NCBI RefSeq assembly: GCF_002926165.1
Contig: NZ_MAGP01000103.1
Location: forward strand, 1-64,000
Reading direction: 5' to 3'
DNA from: Micromonospora chalcea
Lineage (GTDB): Bacteria > Actinomycetota > Actinomycetes > Mycobacteriales > Micromonosporaceae
DNA length: 64,000 nt
Shown here one piece after another: positions 31,351-41,737 of this stretch (positions are counted from its first letter, which is position 1; the number at the start of each line of letters is the position of its first letter). The notes under the pieces are model-generated. The model ran no database searches and was not told where the DNA came from. It was given only the letters and a program-made list of their open reading frames with translations. Made by a program: the position numbers and the translations under genes.

Positions 31351-32142
31351 ATGGCGAGCACGACCCGCCGGCCGCTGATGGCCGGCAACTGGAAGATGAA
31401 CCTGAACCACCTCGAGGCCAACCTGCTGGTGCAGAAGCTGGCCGCGAGCCTGAACGAGAAGCAGCTCACCGACGTCGAGTGCGTGGTGCTGCCGCCCTTC
31501 ACCGACCTGCGTACCGTGCAGACCGCTGTGGACGGCGACAAGCTGCTGATCGGCTACGGCGCGCAGGACCTGTCGCCGCATCCGTCCGGCGCGTACACCG
31601 GTGACATCGCCGGGCCGATGCTGGCGAAGCTGGGCTGCGGCTACGTGGTGGTCGGCCACTCCGAGCGGCGGCAGTACCACCACGAGGACGACGCGCTGGT
31701 CAACGCGAAGGTGTCGGCGGCGCTGGCGAACGGTCTCACCCCCATCCTCTGCATCGGCGAGGGCCTGGAGGTCCGGGAACAGTCGGGGCAGGTGCGGCAC
31801 TGCTGCGACCAGCTCGACGGCGCGCTGAAGGGGCTCACCGCCGAGCAGGTCACCAAGGTCGTCGTCGCGTACGAGCCGGTCTGGGCGATCGGCACCGGCA
31901 AGACGGCCACGCCGGAGGACGCCCAGGAGGTCTGCGGCGCGGTGCGCAAGCGCATCGCCGAGACCTACGACGAGGGCACCGCCGAGCAGGTCCGGATCCT
32001 GTACGGCGGGTCGGTCAAGGCGTCGAACGTCGCCGCGATCATGGCGCAGCCGGACGTGGACGGGGCCCTGGTCGGGGGCGCCAGCCTGGACGCGGAGGAG
32101 TTCGCGCAGATCTGCCGGTTCCCGGAGCACACCGCCCGCTGA
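31351..32142 (+). CDS. tpiA: Triosephosphate isomerase
   Basis: Interconverts dihydroxyacetone phosphate and glyceraldehyde-3-phosphate; 263 residues. Active-site Lys in GNWKMN, His in VGHSERR, Glu in [14 protein letters not shown] (loop 6 follows), and phosphate-binding YGGSVK. ATG abuts the pgk stop with no gap. Confidence 0.98.
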   Translation: MASTTRRPLMAGNWKMNLNHLEANLLVQKLAASLNEKQLTDVECVVLPPFTDLRTVQTAVDGDKLLIGYGAQDLSPHPSGAYTGDIAGPMLAKLGCGYVVVGHSERRQYHHEDDALVNAKVSAALANGLTPILCIGEGLEVREQSGQVRHCCDQLDGALKGLTAEQVTKVVVAYEPVWAIGTGKTATPEDAQEVCGAVRKRIAETYDEGTAEQVRILYGGSVKASNVAAIMAQPDVDGALVGGASLDAEEFAQICRFPEHTAR

Positions 32143-32237
32143 TCGCTCGCTATCCTTGACGCTGCCCGTCCACCGGCCGGTGCCGCAGTGCCCGACAGGT
32201 CCGGGCAGTGATCGCAACGAGAGGACTGACCCCCGCC

Positions 32238-32498
32238 ATGCCGATCTGGTTCGCCTACACGATGATCACGTTGCTGGTCATCACCAGCGTGCTGCTCGTC
32301 CTGCTGATCCTCCTGCACCGCGGTAAGGGCGGCGGGTTGTCGAGCATGTTCGGCGGCGGCGTCAGCTCCAGCCTGGCCGGCTCGTCCGTGGCCGAGAAGA
32401 ACCTCGACCGCTACACCGTTCTGGTGGGAATCGTCTGGTTCGCCTGCATCATCGGGCTCGGGCTCTGGCTGCGGTTGCAGATGGCCAACGGCACCTGA
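32238..32498 (+). CDS. secG: Preprotein translocase subunit SecG
   Basis: An 86-residue inner-membrane protein with two transmembrane helices (MITLLVITSVLLVLLILLH and VLVGIVWFACIIGLGLWLRL) flanking GKGGGLSSMFGG, the SecG signature. It assists SecYE during protein export. ATG 32238 has AGAGGA upstream. Association with gap-pgk-tpi is conserved in actinobacteria. It ends at a textbook intrinsic terminator. Confidence 0.95.
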   Translation: MPIWFAYTMITLLVITSVLLVLLILLHRGKGGGLSSMFGGGVSSSLAGSSVAEKNLDRYTVLVGIVWFACIIGLGLWLRLQMANGT

Positions 32499-32521
32499 GT
32501 CGGCGCTGAGAAGCGTACAAT

Positions 32522-32560
32522 CTGCGCGCGGTCCGTCACGGACCGCGCGCAGTTTTGTTT
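32522..32560 (+). terminator. Intrinsic terminator of gap-pgk-tpiA-secG
   Basis: Perfect 14-bp stem (32522-32535 with 32539-32552), loop TCA, followed by TTTTGTTT. It is the most canonical terminator in the window, with a real U tract. Confidence 0.9.
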
Positions 32561-32628
32561 CTCCGCGCGTCGCCCGTCGCCCACCCCCTCCGGCGGCGGT
32601 CCCCTCCGACGACAGGGAGCGAGCAACC

Positions 32629-32973
32629 GTGCCCAGCAACAACGTCATCCGCGGCACCCGGATCGGGTCCGCCCCCGAGCGCTTCGACCAGCGCGTGGAG
32701 CCCGCGCCGCGCCGCCCGGTCGTCTACTGGTGCCGCCACGGGCACCGGGTCGAGTTCCTGATCGCCGCCGAGGCGGAGACGCCGGCCACCTGGGAGTGCC
32801 CCCGCTGCGGCGAGCCGGCCGGCCCCGACCCGGGCGACCCGCCGGGCCGCCAGCGCGCCGAGCCCTACAAGACCCACCTGGCGTACGTGCAGGAGCGGCG
32901 CACGCCGGAGGAGGGGGAGGCGCTGCTCGCCGAGGCCCTCGACGCGCTGCGCCGACGTCGTGGCCGCGCCTGA
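32629..32973 (+). CDS. rbpA: RNA polymerase-binding protein RbpA
   Basis: Actinobacterial RNA polymerase activator that binds sigma A/HrdB and stabilises open complexes. The 114-residue protein has the N-terminal tail with VIRGTRIGS, a zinc-ribbon core (YWCRHGH, WECPRCG), and the sigma-interaction domain (PYKTHLAYVQERRTPEEGEA). GTG 32629 has CAGGGAG 9-10 nt upstream. Monocistronic between the secG terminator and a pair of repeats. Confidence 0.97.
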   Translation: MPSNNVIRGTRIGSAPERFDQRVEPAPRRPVVYWCRHGHRVEFLIAAEAETPATWECPRCGEPAGPDPGDPPGRQRAEPYKTHLAYVQERRTPEEGEALLAEALDALRRRRGRA

Positions 32974-32980
32974 GCCGAGG

Positions 32981-33035
32981 CGTTAAGAAGGGGCCCCTTC
33001 TCTACCGGAGACGTTAAGAAGGAGCCCTTCCTTAC
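32981..33035. repeat. Tandem pair of GTTAAGAAGG palindromic repeats
   Basis: Two copies start with CGTTAAGAAGG at 32981 and 33012. Copy 1 contains a perfect 16-nt palindrome AGAAGGGGCCCCTTCT (32986-33001); copy 2 is a diverged version. They fill the gap between convergent rbpA and pgl, so they may also end transcription. I associate this sequence with Micromonosporaceae intergenic repeats from memory; unverified. Confidence 0.7.
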
Positions 33036-33038
33036 ACC

Positions 33039-33809
33039 TCAGCGGAGGCTGCGCAGGCGCGGCGGCACGTTGGCCGCCGCGGCCCGGTCGAGCAGCCAGA
33101 GCGTACGGGAGACGCCCTGCACCCCGGCGGCCGGCAACTGCACCGGCCCGGCCCCGGCCAGCGCCATGCCCACCGCCCGGGCCTTGTCCGCCCCGGCGGC
33201 GATCAGCCACACCTCCTCGGCCGTGTTGATCGTCGGCAGGGTCAGCGTGGTACGCACCGGCGGCGGCTTCGGGCTGCCCCGTACCGCGCTGACCGGGCGG
33301 TTGTCGTGGTGCACCGGATGCTCCGGGAACACCGACGCCGCGTGCCCGTCCTCGCCGACGCCGAGCATCAGCACGTCGAAGTGGGGCACGATCGCGTTCC
33401 CGGGCCGGGCGGCGGCGGCCAGCTCCCGCGCGTACCCGGCGGCGGCCGCCTCCGGGTCGTCACCGGCCGGGCCGTCGGACGCCGGCATCGGGTGCACCCG
33501 GGCCGGGTCCAGCGGCACCGCGTCCAGCAGCGCCGCCCGCGCCTGCGTCTCGTTGCGCTCCGGGTCGCCGGCGGGCAGGAACCGCTCGTCGCCCCACCAC
33601 ACGTCGACCCGGGACCAGTCGACCGCGTCCCGGGCGGGCAGCTGCCCGACCGCCCGGTACACCGCAGCGGCGATCCGCCCGCCGGTCAGCACCACCGACG
33701 CCTGGCCGCGCTCGGCCTGCGCGTCGAGCAGCTTCACCACCAACCGGGCCGCCACCGCCTGCGCCAGCAGGTCGGGGTCGGCGTGTACGGCGACACTCGC
33801 CTCAGTCAT
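33039..33809 (-). CDS. pgl: 6-phosphogluconolactonase
   Basis: Second enzyme of the oxidative pentose phosphate pathway, 256 residues. It has VVLTGGRIAAAVY near the N-terminus, VDVWWGDERFLP, and FDVLMLGVGEDGHAASVFPEH, which carries the catalytic region of the NagB-like fold. ATG 33809 has GAGGG 8 nt upstream. Last gene of the minus-strand tkt-tal-pgi-like-zwf-opcA-pgl operon. Confidence 0.96.
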   Translation of the reverse strand: MTEASVAVHADPDLLAQAVAARLVVKLLDAQAERGQASVVLTGGRIAAAVYRAVGQLPARDAVDWSRVDVWWGDERFLPAGDPERNETQARAALLDAVPLDPARVHPMPASDGPAGDDPEAAAAGYARELAAAARPGNAIVPHFDVLMLGVGEDGHAASVFPEHPVHHDNRPVSAVRGSPKPPPVRTTLTLPTINTAEEVWLIAAGADKARAVGMALAGAGPVQLPAAGVQGVSRTLWLLDRAAAANVPPRLRSLR

Positions 33810-33878
33810 CCGTCGAGCCCTCGTGTTCCGACCGCCCACCGGCGGTCACCTGTGCTTCCGGCCACCCGGTCCGGGCGG

Positions 33879-34895
33879 TCACTCGTTCGCGGTCGCGCCC
33901 GCGTGCGCGGTCACGCCGGCCTCGGCCCGCTGGGCGGTCGCCGGATCCTTCCACACGTGCACCCGCTGGGCCGGCCGCTGGTCGAGTCCGGTGATCCCGG
34001 CCGCAGCGCCGAGCGCCTCCGCGTACACCTGGTCGGCGTCGAGCCGCCGCAGCTCCTCGGCCAGTTCGTCACCGAGCGGCCGGCGGACCAGCGGCAGCGT
34101 GCGGTCCTCCTGCCCGGTACGCCGGAACACGGCGATGCTGTCGTCGCGGGTCAGCGTCAGCTCGTCGCCGTTGGCGCAGCGCAGCTGCACCTGACGCATG
34201 CGCGGGAACTCGTCGGTCCGCTCCCAGGTCGGTTCGATGCCGAGCCGGGCCTTGAGCCACCCGCTCATCAGCGCGGCCGTCGGGTCCGACGGGGGCGCCA
34301 CCACGCTGGCCTCGGTGACCCGGGCCTGGGTGGTGTCGAACGCGCCCGCCACCAGCGTGCGCCACGGGGTGATCCGGGTCCACGCCAGGTCGGTGTCGCC
34401 GGGGGCGTAGTCGTGGGCCCGCTGCCGCAGCGCGGCGATCGGGTCGGCCGCCTGCGCCGAGTCGGTGATCCGCCGGTCGGCCACCACACCGAGGAAGTCG
34501 GTGGCGATCTCCTCCGGCGGCTCGCCGTGCCACCACGTCACCACCGGTACGTCCGGGACCAGCAGCGGCATCACCACGGATTCGGCGTGCAGCGCGAGCC
34601 GCCCGTACATCCGGGTCACCACCGCCTCGCACGGCCCGAGCCGGCCGCCCACGACGATCTCCGCGTCCAGCCGGTTGCGGTCGCGCTCCACGTCGGAGCG
34701 GACCACCACGAGCAGGCGGCAGGGGTGCGCCGCCGCGGCGATGGTGGCGGCCGCCTCGGCCTCCCGGACCCGCTTCTCGTCCACCACCACGATCAGCGTG
34801 AGCGCCATGCCACTGGCCACCCCGCCCGCGCTGCGCCGTTCCGCGGCCAGCGCCTTGACCACCTCGTTGCCGGTGGTGTCCCACAGCCCGATCAA
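33879..34895 (-). CDS. opcA: Glucose-6-phosphate dehydrogenase assembly protein OpcA
   Basis: A 338-residue allosteric partner that activates Zwf in cyanobacteria and actinobacteria. It has IGLWDTTGNEVVKALAAERR at the N-terminus and PVVTWWHGEPP in the centre, both conserved. The start is TTG 34895 with an ideal AGGAGG 5 nt upstream. It lies between zwf and pgl, as in most actinobacteria. Confidence 0.95.
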   Translation of the reverse strand: MIGLWDTTGNEVVKALAAERRSAGGVASGMALTLIVVVDEKRVREAEAAATIAAAAHPCRLLVVVRSDVERDRNRLDAEIVVGGRLGPCEAVVTRMYGRLALHAESVVMPLLVPDVPVVTWWHGEPPEEIATDFLGVVADRRITDSAQAADPIAALRQRAHDYAPGDTDLAWTRITPWRTLVAGAFDTTQARVTEASVVAPPSDPTAALMSGWLKARLGIEPTWERTDEFPRMRQVQLRCANGDELTLTRDDSIAVFRRTGQEDRTLPLVRRPLGDELAEELRRLDADQVYAEALGAAAGITGLDQRPAQRVHVWKDPATAQRAEAGVTAHAGATANE

Positions 34896-34926
34896 TGGAG
34901 CCTCCTGGTTCGCTCGCAGTGCTCGC

Positions 34927-36441
34927 TCACGCTCTCCGCCAAGCCCGGCCCTCGCGGGCCAGCATCTCGTCGGCGGCCCGGGGTCCCCACTCGCCGGCCC
35001 GGTACGGCTCCGGCGTCGTGCCCTCCCAGGCGTGTTCCAGCGGGTCGACGACCTGCCAGCTCTGCTCGACCTCGGCGGCGTCCGGGAACAGCGTCCGGTC
35101 GCCGATCAGCACGTCCAGCACGAGCCGCTCGTACGCCTCGGGGCTGGACTCGGTGAACGCCTCGCCGTACTGGAAGTCCATCGCGATGTCGCGGACCTCC
35201 ATCGTGGTGCCCGGCACCTTGGAGCCGAACTTCAGCACCACGCCCTCGTCCGGCTGCACGCGGATGACGAGCTGGTTGGGACCGAGGGACTCCATGTCGG
35301 CGGCGTTGAACGGCAGGTGCGGCGCCTTCTTGAACATGATGGCCACCTCGGTGACCCGCCGGGGCAGCCGCTTGCCGGCCCGGATGTAGAACGGCACCCC
35401 GGCCCAGCGCCGGTTCTGGATGCCCAGCTTCACCGCCACGTACGTCTCGGTGGTGGAGCCCGCCGGGACGCCCTCCTCCTCCAGGTAGCCCTTGGCGCGC
35501 TCGCCGCCCACCCAGCCGGGCAGGTACTGGCCCCGCACGGTGTCCTCGGAGACGTCGTGCGGCACGGTGATCGCCTTGAGCACCTTGAGCTTCTCGGCAC
35601 GGATCTCGTCGGCGTCGAAGCTCGTCGGCTCCTCCATCGCGACCAGCGCGAGCAGTTGGAGCAGGTGGTTCTGGAGCACGTCACGGGCGGTGCCGACGGA
35701 GTCGTAGAAGGCGGCCCGGGTGCCGATGCCGACGTCCTCGGCCATGGTGATCTGCACCGAGTCGACGTACTTGGAGTTCCACAGCGGCTCGAACAGGTTG
35801 TTCGCGAACCGCAGCGCCAGGATGTTCTGGACCGTCTCCTTGCCCAGGTAGTGGTCGATCCGGAACACGTCCTGGCGGGTGAAGACGTCGTCGACCAGGT
35901 CGTTGAGCGCCTTGGCCGAGGGCAGGTCGTTGCCGAACGGCTTCTCCACCACCACGCGGCGCCAGCCGCCGGACCTGTCGTTGTCGGCCATGCCGGTGCG
36001 GGCGAGCTGCTTGAGCACCACCGGGAACGCCGCCGGGGGGATGGAGAAGTAGAAGGCGGCGTTGCCGGCGATGCCGTGCGAGTCGCGCAGCTCGTCGAGC
36101 GTGGCGGCGAGCTGGTCGAACGCGGCGTCGTCGTCGAACGAGCCGCCGACGAACTTGATGTTGCCGGCCAGCCGGGCCCACACCTCCTCCCGCCACGGGG
36201 TACGGGCGTGCTTCTTGGCCGCCTCGTGCGCCACCGACTCGAAGTCGCCGTCGCCCCAGTCCCGGCGGGCGAAGCCCAGCACCACGAAACCGGGCGGCAG
36301 GAGCCCCCGGTTGGCCAGGTCGTAGACCGCCGGCAGTAGTTTCTTGCGGGCCAGATCGCCGGTCACCCCGAAGATCACCAGGGCACACGGCTCGGGGATC
36401 CGGGGCAACCGCCGGTCCTGGACGTCGCGCAGCGGGTTCAC
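34927..36441 (-). CDS. zwf: Glucose-6-phosphate 1-dehydrogenase
   Basis: NADP-linked entry enzyme of the pentose phosphate pathway, 504 residues. [16 protein letters not shown] is the coenzyme motif and RIDHYLGKE the active-site signature with the substrate Lys and His. GTG 36441 ([19 protein letters not shown]) is chosen since AGGAGGAGG lies about 9 nt upstream. A GTG at 36495 overlaps the previous stop (GTGA) and would add 18 residues. Followed closely by opcA. Confidence 0.97.
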   Translation of the reverse strand: MNPLRDVQDRRLPRIPEPCALVIFGVTGDLARKKLLPAVYDLANRGLLPPGFVVLGFARRDWGDGDFESVAHEAAKKHARTPWREEVWARLAGNIKFVGGSFDDDAAFDQLAATLDELRDSHGIAGNAAFYFSIPPAAFPVVLKQLARTGMADNDRSGGWRRVVVEKPFGNDLPSAKALNDLVDDVFTRQDVFRIDHYLGKETVQNILALRFANNLFEPLWNSKYVDSVQITMAEDVGIGTRAAFYDSVGTARDVLQNHLLQLLALVAMEEPTSFDADEIRAEKLKVLKAITVPHDVSEDTVRGQYLPGWVGGERAKGYLEEEGVPAGSTTETYVAVKLGIQNRRWAGVPFYIRAGKRLPRRVTEVAIMFKKAPHLPFNAADMESLGPNQLVIRVQPDEGVVLKFGSKVPGTTMEVRDIAMDFQYGEAFTESSPEAYERLVLDVLIGDRTLFPDAAEVEQSWQVVDPLEHAWEGTTPEPYRAGEWGPRAADEMLAREGRAWRRA

Positions 36442-36491
36442 CGGGCCACCTCCTCCTGCGTCTCGGTCCGCTGATTCCAGGTCATTGATCG

Positions 36492-38060
36492 TCACGTGCG
36501 TGTCCGTCCGGCCGTATCCAGCAGCTGGGCGACGCCAGCCGCCCGCTTGGTCAGGTGCAGTCGCAGCACCGGTCGTTCCCGGCCGGCCAGGGCCCGCCGG
36601 TCACCGGCGGCCTGGGCCGCCTGGAGCTGCGCGAAGGTGTACGGACGACCGGGCACTTCCAGATCATCGGTGACCGCACCGGTGATCTGGAGGTGCCGGC
36701 CGCGGGTGTCCGTGTGCTCCGGCCGGCGCGGTCCCCAGGTGAAGGTGACCGGCCGCCGGGTGTGCCGTGCCAGCAGCGGGCGCAGCCCGGCCAGCGCCGC
36801 GTCGGCCCGCGGGTCGAGGTACGCGGTGACCGCGAGGTGTTCCCGTTCGCCCAGCTCGTCGAGCAGCCAGCACAGCGCGCCGGTCAGGTCGGCCGGCGCG
36901 CCGCTCGGGGCGTACACCTCGATCGCGTCCTCCACCGACGACGGCGGCCCGCTGTCCGCCTCGTCGTCGGCCGCCGCGGCGGCGGGCGCCGCGAACGGGT
37001 CGGTCCGCAGCGTCACCGCGGCGGTCGCGGCGGCGTAGGTCCAGGTGAGCAGGTGCGCGCCGAGCGGCCCGTTGACGGCGACGTCGGCGGCCACGCCCGG
37101 GCCGACGCCCGCGCCGAGGGCGCCGCCGAGACCGACTGTGAGCACGCCCGGCCCGGTGGCGCCGGGGGAGTCGGGGGACTCCACGGCCACCGGCAGGAGC
37201 CGTCCGCCGGTGGCGTCGGCGAGCAGCGCCCCCGCCCAGCGGCCCAGGCCGTCGAGTCCGGTGCCGTCGGGGACCAGCGCTACCGTGTGCCGGCCCTCGC
37301 CGGGCGCCGCGCCCAGGGCCGCGCCGAGCGCGAGGCCCGGATTGTCCCGGTCCCGGTCGAGCGCGGCGGTGAGCGCCTCCGCCTCGTCCAGCACCTCGGC
37401 GACCGGCGCGCCGGCCAGCGCCGCCGGGACCACGCCGAACGCGGTGAGCGCGGCCCACGGCCCGGCCACGCCGGGCTCGGCCGGGAGCACCACCGCGCCC
37501 AGCTCGTCGGCGCGCGCCGCGAGGTCCGTGCCGGGCTCGGTGACCACCACGACGTGCCGGGCGGCATCCGGGCCCTCGTCCGCCCACGCCTGCCGGTAGG
37601 CCCGCAGGTGGGCGTCGGTGGTCCGGTCCAGGCCGTGCCGGGCGGCGAGCACCAGGAGGGTACGCGCCGGGCGGTCGGCGAGTGCGGCCCGGACCGGCCC
37701 CGGATCGGCGGTGTCGAGCACCGTCACCGGCCGGCCCAGGCATTCGGCCAGCACCTCGGCGGCGAGCGTGTCGTCGGGGGCGCCGGCCAGCACCACGTGG
37801 TCCAGGTCGCTCAGCTCGGCGGCCAGCTCGGCGAGCTGGGGGAGCAGGTCCCGGCTGCGCCGGTGGGCGTGCAGCCAGCCCAGCCGGTCGAGGGCCGCCG
37901 ACTCGGCGGCGGGCCCCCAGAGGGCCGGGTCGGCGGCGGCGAGCCGGGCCGGGACGTCGTGGGCGACGAGCGTGGCGCGCGCCGACGCGCCCAGGGCGTC
38001 CGCGCCGCGCACGGCCAGACCGGCGGCCATGTCGGCCCGCCCGGCCAGCAGGTCACTCAC
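36492..38060 (-). CDS. Phosphoglucose isomerase-like protein lacking catalytic motifs
   Basis: A 522-residue protein with the overall layout of the actinobacterial/TAL-PGI-type glucose-6-phosphate isomerase, including C-terminal [18 protein letters not shown] and RPVLRLHL. The family's active-site motifs are missing: the GGSS-like phosphate loop reads GAPDD (residues 93-97), the SKSGGTxET loop reads [10 protein letters not shown] (138-147), and GGRYS reads AGPWAAL (199-205); the C-terminal Lys/His region around [12 protein letters not shown] is shortened. It sits in the PPP operon between tal and zwf. GTG 38060 has GAGGGG upstream. Probably catalytically inactive or altered; it may have a structural or regulatory role (inference). 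Confidence 0.8.
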   Translation of the reverse strand: MSDLLAGRADMAAGLAVRGADALGASARATLVAHDVPARLAAADPALWGPAAESAALDRLGWLHAHRRSRDLLPQLAELAAELSDLDHVVLAGAPDDTLAAEVLAECLGRPVTVLDTADPGPVRAALADRPARTLLVLAARHGLDRTTDAHLRAYRQAWADEGPDAARHVVVVTEPGTDLAARADELGAVVLPAEPGVAGPWAALTAFGVVPAALAGAPVAEVLDEAEALTAALDRDRDNPGLALGAALGAAPGEGRHTVALVPDGTGLDGLGRWAGALLADATGGRLLPVAVESPDSPGATGPGVLTVGLGGALGAGVGPGVAADVAVNGPLGAHLLTWTYAAATAAVTLRTDPFAAPAAAAADDEADSGPPSSVEDAIEVYAPSGAPADLTGALCWLLDELGEREHLAVTAYLDPRADAALAGLRPLLARHTRRPVTFTWGPRRPEHTDTRGRHLQITGAVTDDLEVPGRPYTFAQLQAAQAAGDRRALAGRERPVLRLHLTKRAAGVAQLLDTAGRTRT

Positions 38061-38139
38061 GGTGCCGCCCCTCACCCAAACCACGGTACGGCGCGACGCG
38101 CCCCGGGGCCGGGCCCCGGGACGCGTCGGACGCCGTCTG

Positions 38140-39318
38140 TCACGCGTTGCCGCCGGCCTGCTGCGCCGCCTGCGCGTTCTTCCCGGCGGCCCGGTGCGGG
38201 CTGCCCGAGCCCTTGGCCGCCTCGGCGAGGGACTTCTTGACCCCCTCCAGCAGCTCCACCCAGCTCGCCTCGAACTTCTCCACGCCCTCGCGCTCCAGCG
38301 TGGCGATCACGTCGGACAGGTCAACGCCCACCGCCAGCAGGTCGGCGAAGACCTGGCGGGCGTCGTCGTACGCGACGGTGACGGTGTCCGGCTTCGTCTC
38401 GCCGTGCTCGGCGTAGGCGTGGATCACCGGCTCCGGCATGGTGTTGACGGTGCCGGGCGCGATCAGCTCCTCGACGTAGATGACGTCCCGGTAGTCCGGG
38501 TTCTTCGTCGAGGTGGAGGCCCACAGCGGGCGCTGCGGGTGGGCGCCCGCGTCGGCGAGCTTCTGCCAGCGCGCCGAGGAGAACACCTCGCCGTAGCGCT
38601 CGTACGCCAGCCGGGCGTTGGCGACAGCGGCCTTGCCGCGCAGCGCCTTGGCCCGGTCCGAGCCGATCTTCTCCAGCCGCTTGTCCACCTCGGTGTCGAC
38701 CCGGGAGACGAAGAACGAGGCGACCGAGCCGATCTTCGACAGGTCGTGCCCGTTGGCCTGCGCCTGCTCCAGGCCGGCCAGGAAGGCCTCCATCACCTGC
38801 GAGTACCGGTCCAGGCCGAAGATCAGCGTGACGTTGACGCTGATCCCCTCGGCCAGCGTCGCGGTGATCGCGGGCAGGCCCTCCTCGGTGGCCGGGATCT
38901 TGATGAACAGGTTCGGCCGGTCGACCAGCCACCACAGCGCCTTGGCCTCGGCGACGGTCTTCGCCGCGTCGTGCGCCGAGCGCGGGTCCACCTCGATCGA
39001 CACCCGGCCGTCCACGCCGCCGCTGGTCTCGTACGACGGGCGCATCACGTCGCAGGCCCACCGCACGTCGTACGTGGTGAGCATGCGGACCGCCTCCTCG
39101 ACGTCCACACCACGTACGGCGAGGTCACGAAGCTGCCAGTCGTACTCGCCGGCGTCGCTCAGCGCCTTGGCGAAGATCGTCGGATTGGTGGTCACCCCGG
39201 CTACGTGGCTGTCCCGGCGCAGCTTGTCCAGCCCGCCGGAGCTCAGCCGTACCCGGGAAAGGTCGTCGAGCCAGATCGCCACCCCGGCGCCCTGGAGCTC
39301 CTTCAGCCTGTCCGTCAT
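38140..39318 (-). CDS. tal: Transaldolase
   Basis: Non-oxidative pentose phosphate enzyme, 392 residues, moving a dihydroxyacetone unit through a Schiff base. GVTTNPTIF and the catalytic Lys in [14 protein letters not shown] are present, followed by [13 protein letters not shown] and [14 protein letters not shown] 39318 has GGGGAG 11 nt upstream; GTG 39327 lies too close to that SD. The C-terminus ends in an Ala/Gly/Gln-rich tail. Downstream of tkt by 16 bp, so cotranscribed. Confidence 0.97.
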   Translation of the reverse strand: MTDRLKELQGAGVAIWLDDLSRVRLSSGGLDKLRRDSHVAGVTTNPTIFAKALSDAGEYDWQLRDLAVRGVDVEEAVRMLTTYDVRWACDVMRPSYETSGGVDGRVSIEVDPRSAHDAAKTVAEAKALWWLVDRPNLFIKIPATEEGLPAITATLAEGISVNVTLIFGLDRYSQVMEAFLAGLEQAQANGHDLSKIGSVASFFVSRVDTEVDKRLEKIGSDRAKALRGKAAVANARLAYERYGEVFSSARWQKLADAGAHPQRPLWASTSTKNPDYRDVIYVEELIAPGTVNTMPEPVIHAYAEHGETKPDTVTVAYDDARQVFADLLAVGVDLSDVIATLEREGVEKFEASWVELLEGVKKSLAEAAKGSGSPHRAAGKNAQAAQQAGGNA

Positions 39319-39334
39319 GCCGTCCACGCTCCCC

Positions 39335-41473
39335 TCAGTTGCCGGTCGTGAAACCGGTGATGTCGCCCACCCGGGTCAGCGCCGCGTGCGCGGCGGCCAC
39401 GATCCGGTCGGGGGTGAACCCGAACTGCTCGAAGAGCACGGTGTGCGGCGCGCTGGCGCCGTAGTGCTCGATGCTCACGCACTCGCCGCTGTCGCCGACG
39501 ATCGCGCGCCACGACATCGCGATGCCCGCCTCCACGCTCACCCGTGCCTTTACCCCGCGCGGCAGCACCGACTCCCGGTACGCCTCGTCCTGCGCGAAGA
39601 ACCACTCCTGGCAGGGCATGGAGACGACCCGGGTGGGGGTGCCGTCGGCCTCCAGCCGCTCCCGTGCGGTGAGGCAGAGCTGCACCTCGGAGCCGGTGCC
39701 GACGAGGATCACCTGCGGCTTGCCGTTCGACGCCTCGGCCAGCACGTACCCGCCCTTGGCGACGCCCTCGGCGCCGGCCAGGTCGGTGCGGTCGAACGTC
39801 GGCAGCGCCTGGCGGCTGAGCGCCAGCGCGGTCGGCCGGTCGGTGTGCTCCAGCGCCTGCCGCCACGCCCAGACCGTCTCGTTGGCGTCGGCCGGGCGCA
39901 CCACGTCCAGGCCGGGGATGGCCCGCAGCGCGGTCAGGTGCTCGATCGGCTGGTGCGTCGGGCCGTCCTCGCCGAGGCCGATCGAGTCGTGCGTCCAGAC
40001 GTACGTCACCGGCAGCTTCATCAGCGCGGCCAGCCGCACCGCCGGGCGCATGTAGTCGCTGAACACCAGGAACGTGCCGCCGTACGGGCGGGTGCCGCCG
40101 TGCAGGGCGATGCCGTTGAGGATCGCGCCCATGGCGTGCTCGCGGATGCCGAAGTGCAGCGTGCGGCCGTACTCGTCACCGGGGAAGTCCTTGGTGGCGT
40201 GCGCGGCCGGGACGAACGACGGCTCGCCCTTCATCGTGGTGTTGTTGCTCTCGGCCAGGTCGGCCGAGCCGCCCCACAGCTCCGGCAGCACCGGCGCCAG
40301 GGCCTCCAGGATCTTGCCGGAGGCGGCCCGGGTGGCGACGCCCTTGGCGTCCGCCGGGAAGGTCGGCAGCGCGTCGGTCCAGCCGGTCGGCAGCGTACGG
40401 GTGGCCATCCGGTCCCACAGCGCCTTGCGCTCCGGGTTGGCCTGCGCCCAGGCGTCGAACCCGGTGGTCCACTCGGCCTGCTCCTGCGCGCCACGCTCCA
40501 GCACCTGACGGGCGTGCTTGAGCACCTCCTCGTCGACCTCGAAGGTGCGCTGCGGGTCGAAGCCGAGGATCTCCTTGGTGGCCTTCACCTCGTCCGCGCC
40601 GAGCGCCGAGCCGTGGATCTTGCCGGTGTTCTTCTTGTTCGGCGCGGGCCAGCCGATGATGGTGCGCAGCGCGATGAACGACGGCCGGCCGGTCTCCGCC
40701 TTGGCGGCCAGCAGCGCCTGGTACAGCGCCTCCACGTCCTCGTGGTAGTCGCCCTGGTCGGCGTCGCCGCTGCGCCAGTCGACGGTCTGCACGTGCCAGC
40801 CGTACGCCTCGTAGCGGGCCGCCACGTCCTCGCTCTTGGCGATGCGGGTGTCGTCCTCGATCGAGATCTCGTTGTCGTCGTAGATCACGCAGAGGTTGCC
40901 GAGCTGCTGGTGACCGGCGAGCGCGCTGGCCTCGTGGGTGATGCCCTCCTCGATGTCACCGTCGGAGGCGATGCACCAGATGTCGTGCCGGAACGGCGAG
41001 TCGGCGCGGTCCGGCTCGGGGTCGAACAGGCCGCGCTCGCGGCGGGCCGCCATCGCCATGCCGACCGCGTTGCCGAGGCCCTGGCCGAGCGGCCCGGTGG
41101 TGGTCTCCACGCCCGGGGTGTGGCCGTGCTCCGGGTGACCCGGGGTGAGCGAGCCCCACTGGCGCAGCGCCTTGAGGTCGTCCAGCGACAGCGGGTAGCC
41201 GGAGAGGAAGAGCTGGATGTAGAGCGTCAGGCTGGAGTGGCCGGCGGAGAGCACGAACCGGTCGCGCCCGGCCCAGTTCGGGTCGGCGGGGTTGTGCCGC
41301 ATGACCCGGTTGAAGAGCAGGTACGCCACCGGGGCGAGGCTCATCGCCGTCCCCGGGTGGCCGTTGCCGGATTTCTCCACGGCGTCCATGGCCAGCACGC
41401 GGACCGTGTCGACGGCCCTGCGGTCGAGGTCGGACCAGTTGAGAGCGGGAAGCTCGGGTCGGTTGGCAGCCAC
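39335..41473 (-). CDS. tkt: Transketolase
   Basis: Thiamine-diphosphate enzyme of the pentose phosphate pathway, 712 residues. N-terminal [20 protein letters not shown], the ThDP motif [20 protein letters not shown], pyrimidine-domain [20 protein letters not shown] and C-terminal [11 protein letters not shown] are complete. GTG 41473 ([13 protein letters not shown]) is chosen with GAGGAG about 10 nt upstream; upstream in-frame codons extend into the divergent promoter region. First gene of the operon; divergent from ctaB across 264 bp. Confidence 0.97.
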   Translation of the reverse strand: MAANRPELPALNWSDLDRRAVDTVRVLAMDAVEKSGNGHPGTAMSLAPVAYLLFNRVMRHNPADPNWAGRDRFVLSAGHSSLTLYIQLFLSGYPLSLDDLKALRQWGSLTPGHPEHGHTPGVETTTGPLGQGLGNAVGMAMAARRERGLFDPEPDRADSPFRHDIWCIASDGDIEEGITHEASALAGHQQLGNLCVIYDDNEISIEDDTRIAKSEDVAARYEAYGWHVQTVDWRSGDADQGDYHEDVEALYQALLAAKAETGRPSFIALRTIIGWPAPNKKNTGKIHGSALGADEVKATKEILGFDPQRTFEVDEEVLKHARQVLERGAQEQAEWTTGFDAWAQANPERKALWDRMATRTLPTGWTDALPTFPADAKGVATRAASGKILEALAPVLPELWGGSADLAESNNTTMKGEPSFVPAAHATKDFPGDEYGRTLHFGIREHAMGAILNGIALHGGTRPYGGTFLVFSDYMRPAVRLAALMKLPVTYVWTHDSIGLGEDGPTHQPIEHLTALRAIPGLDVVRPADANETVWAWRQALEHTDRPTALALSRQALPTFDRTDLAGAEGVAKGGYVLAEASNGKPQVILVGTGSEVQLCLTARERLEADGTPTRVVSMPCQEWFFAQDEAYRESVLPRGVKARVSVEAGIAMSWRAIVGDSGECVSIEHYGASAPHTVLFEQFGFTPDRIVAAAHAALTRVGDITGFTTGN

Positions 41474-41737
41474 GATGGTTGTGCTCCTCGGCAGATGGGC
41501 GGAACCCTCACTGATGACCCTATCGAGCGGTGCTAAACGTCCGCCCGGGGATCTCAGCATGCTGTTCTGTACGGATCGCGGACGTCCGGTCGTTCAACCC
41601 CAGGTGTGACGGCTCGCACCGTTGCCGGGTCTGCGGGGCAGCCAAAACGACGCCGCGTAGTGTGTGGGGCGGTGTGTGGACCTCGACGGGTCCGGGCCGA
41701 ACGACCTCCCCCCGCCGATGCCGGAAGGTGGCAATCC

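Noticed and set aside
36442-36495. Longer zwf start at GTG 36495, overlapping the upstream stop
   Set aside because: The GTG at 36441 has AGGAGGAGG at good spacing and matches where homology begins; the longer form remains only an alternative.
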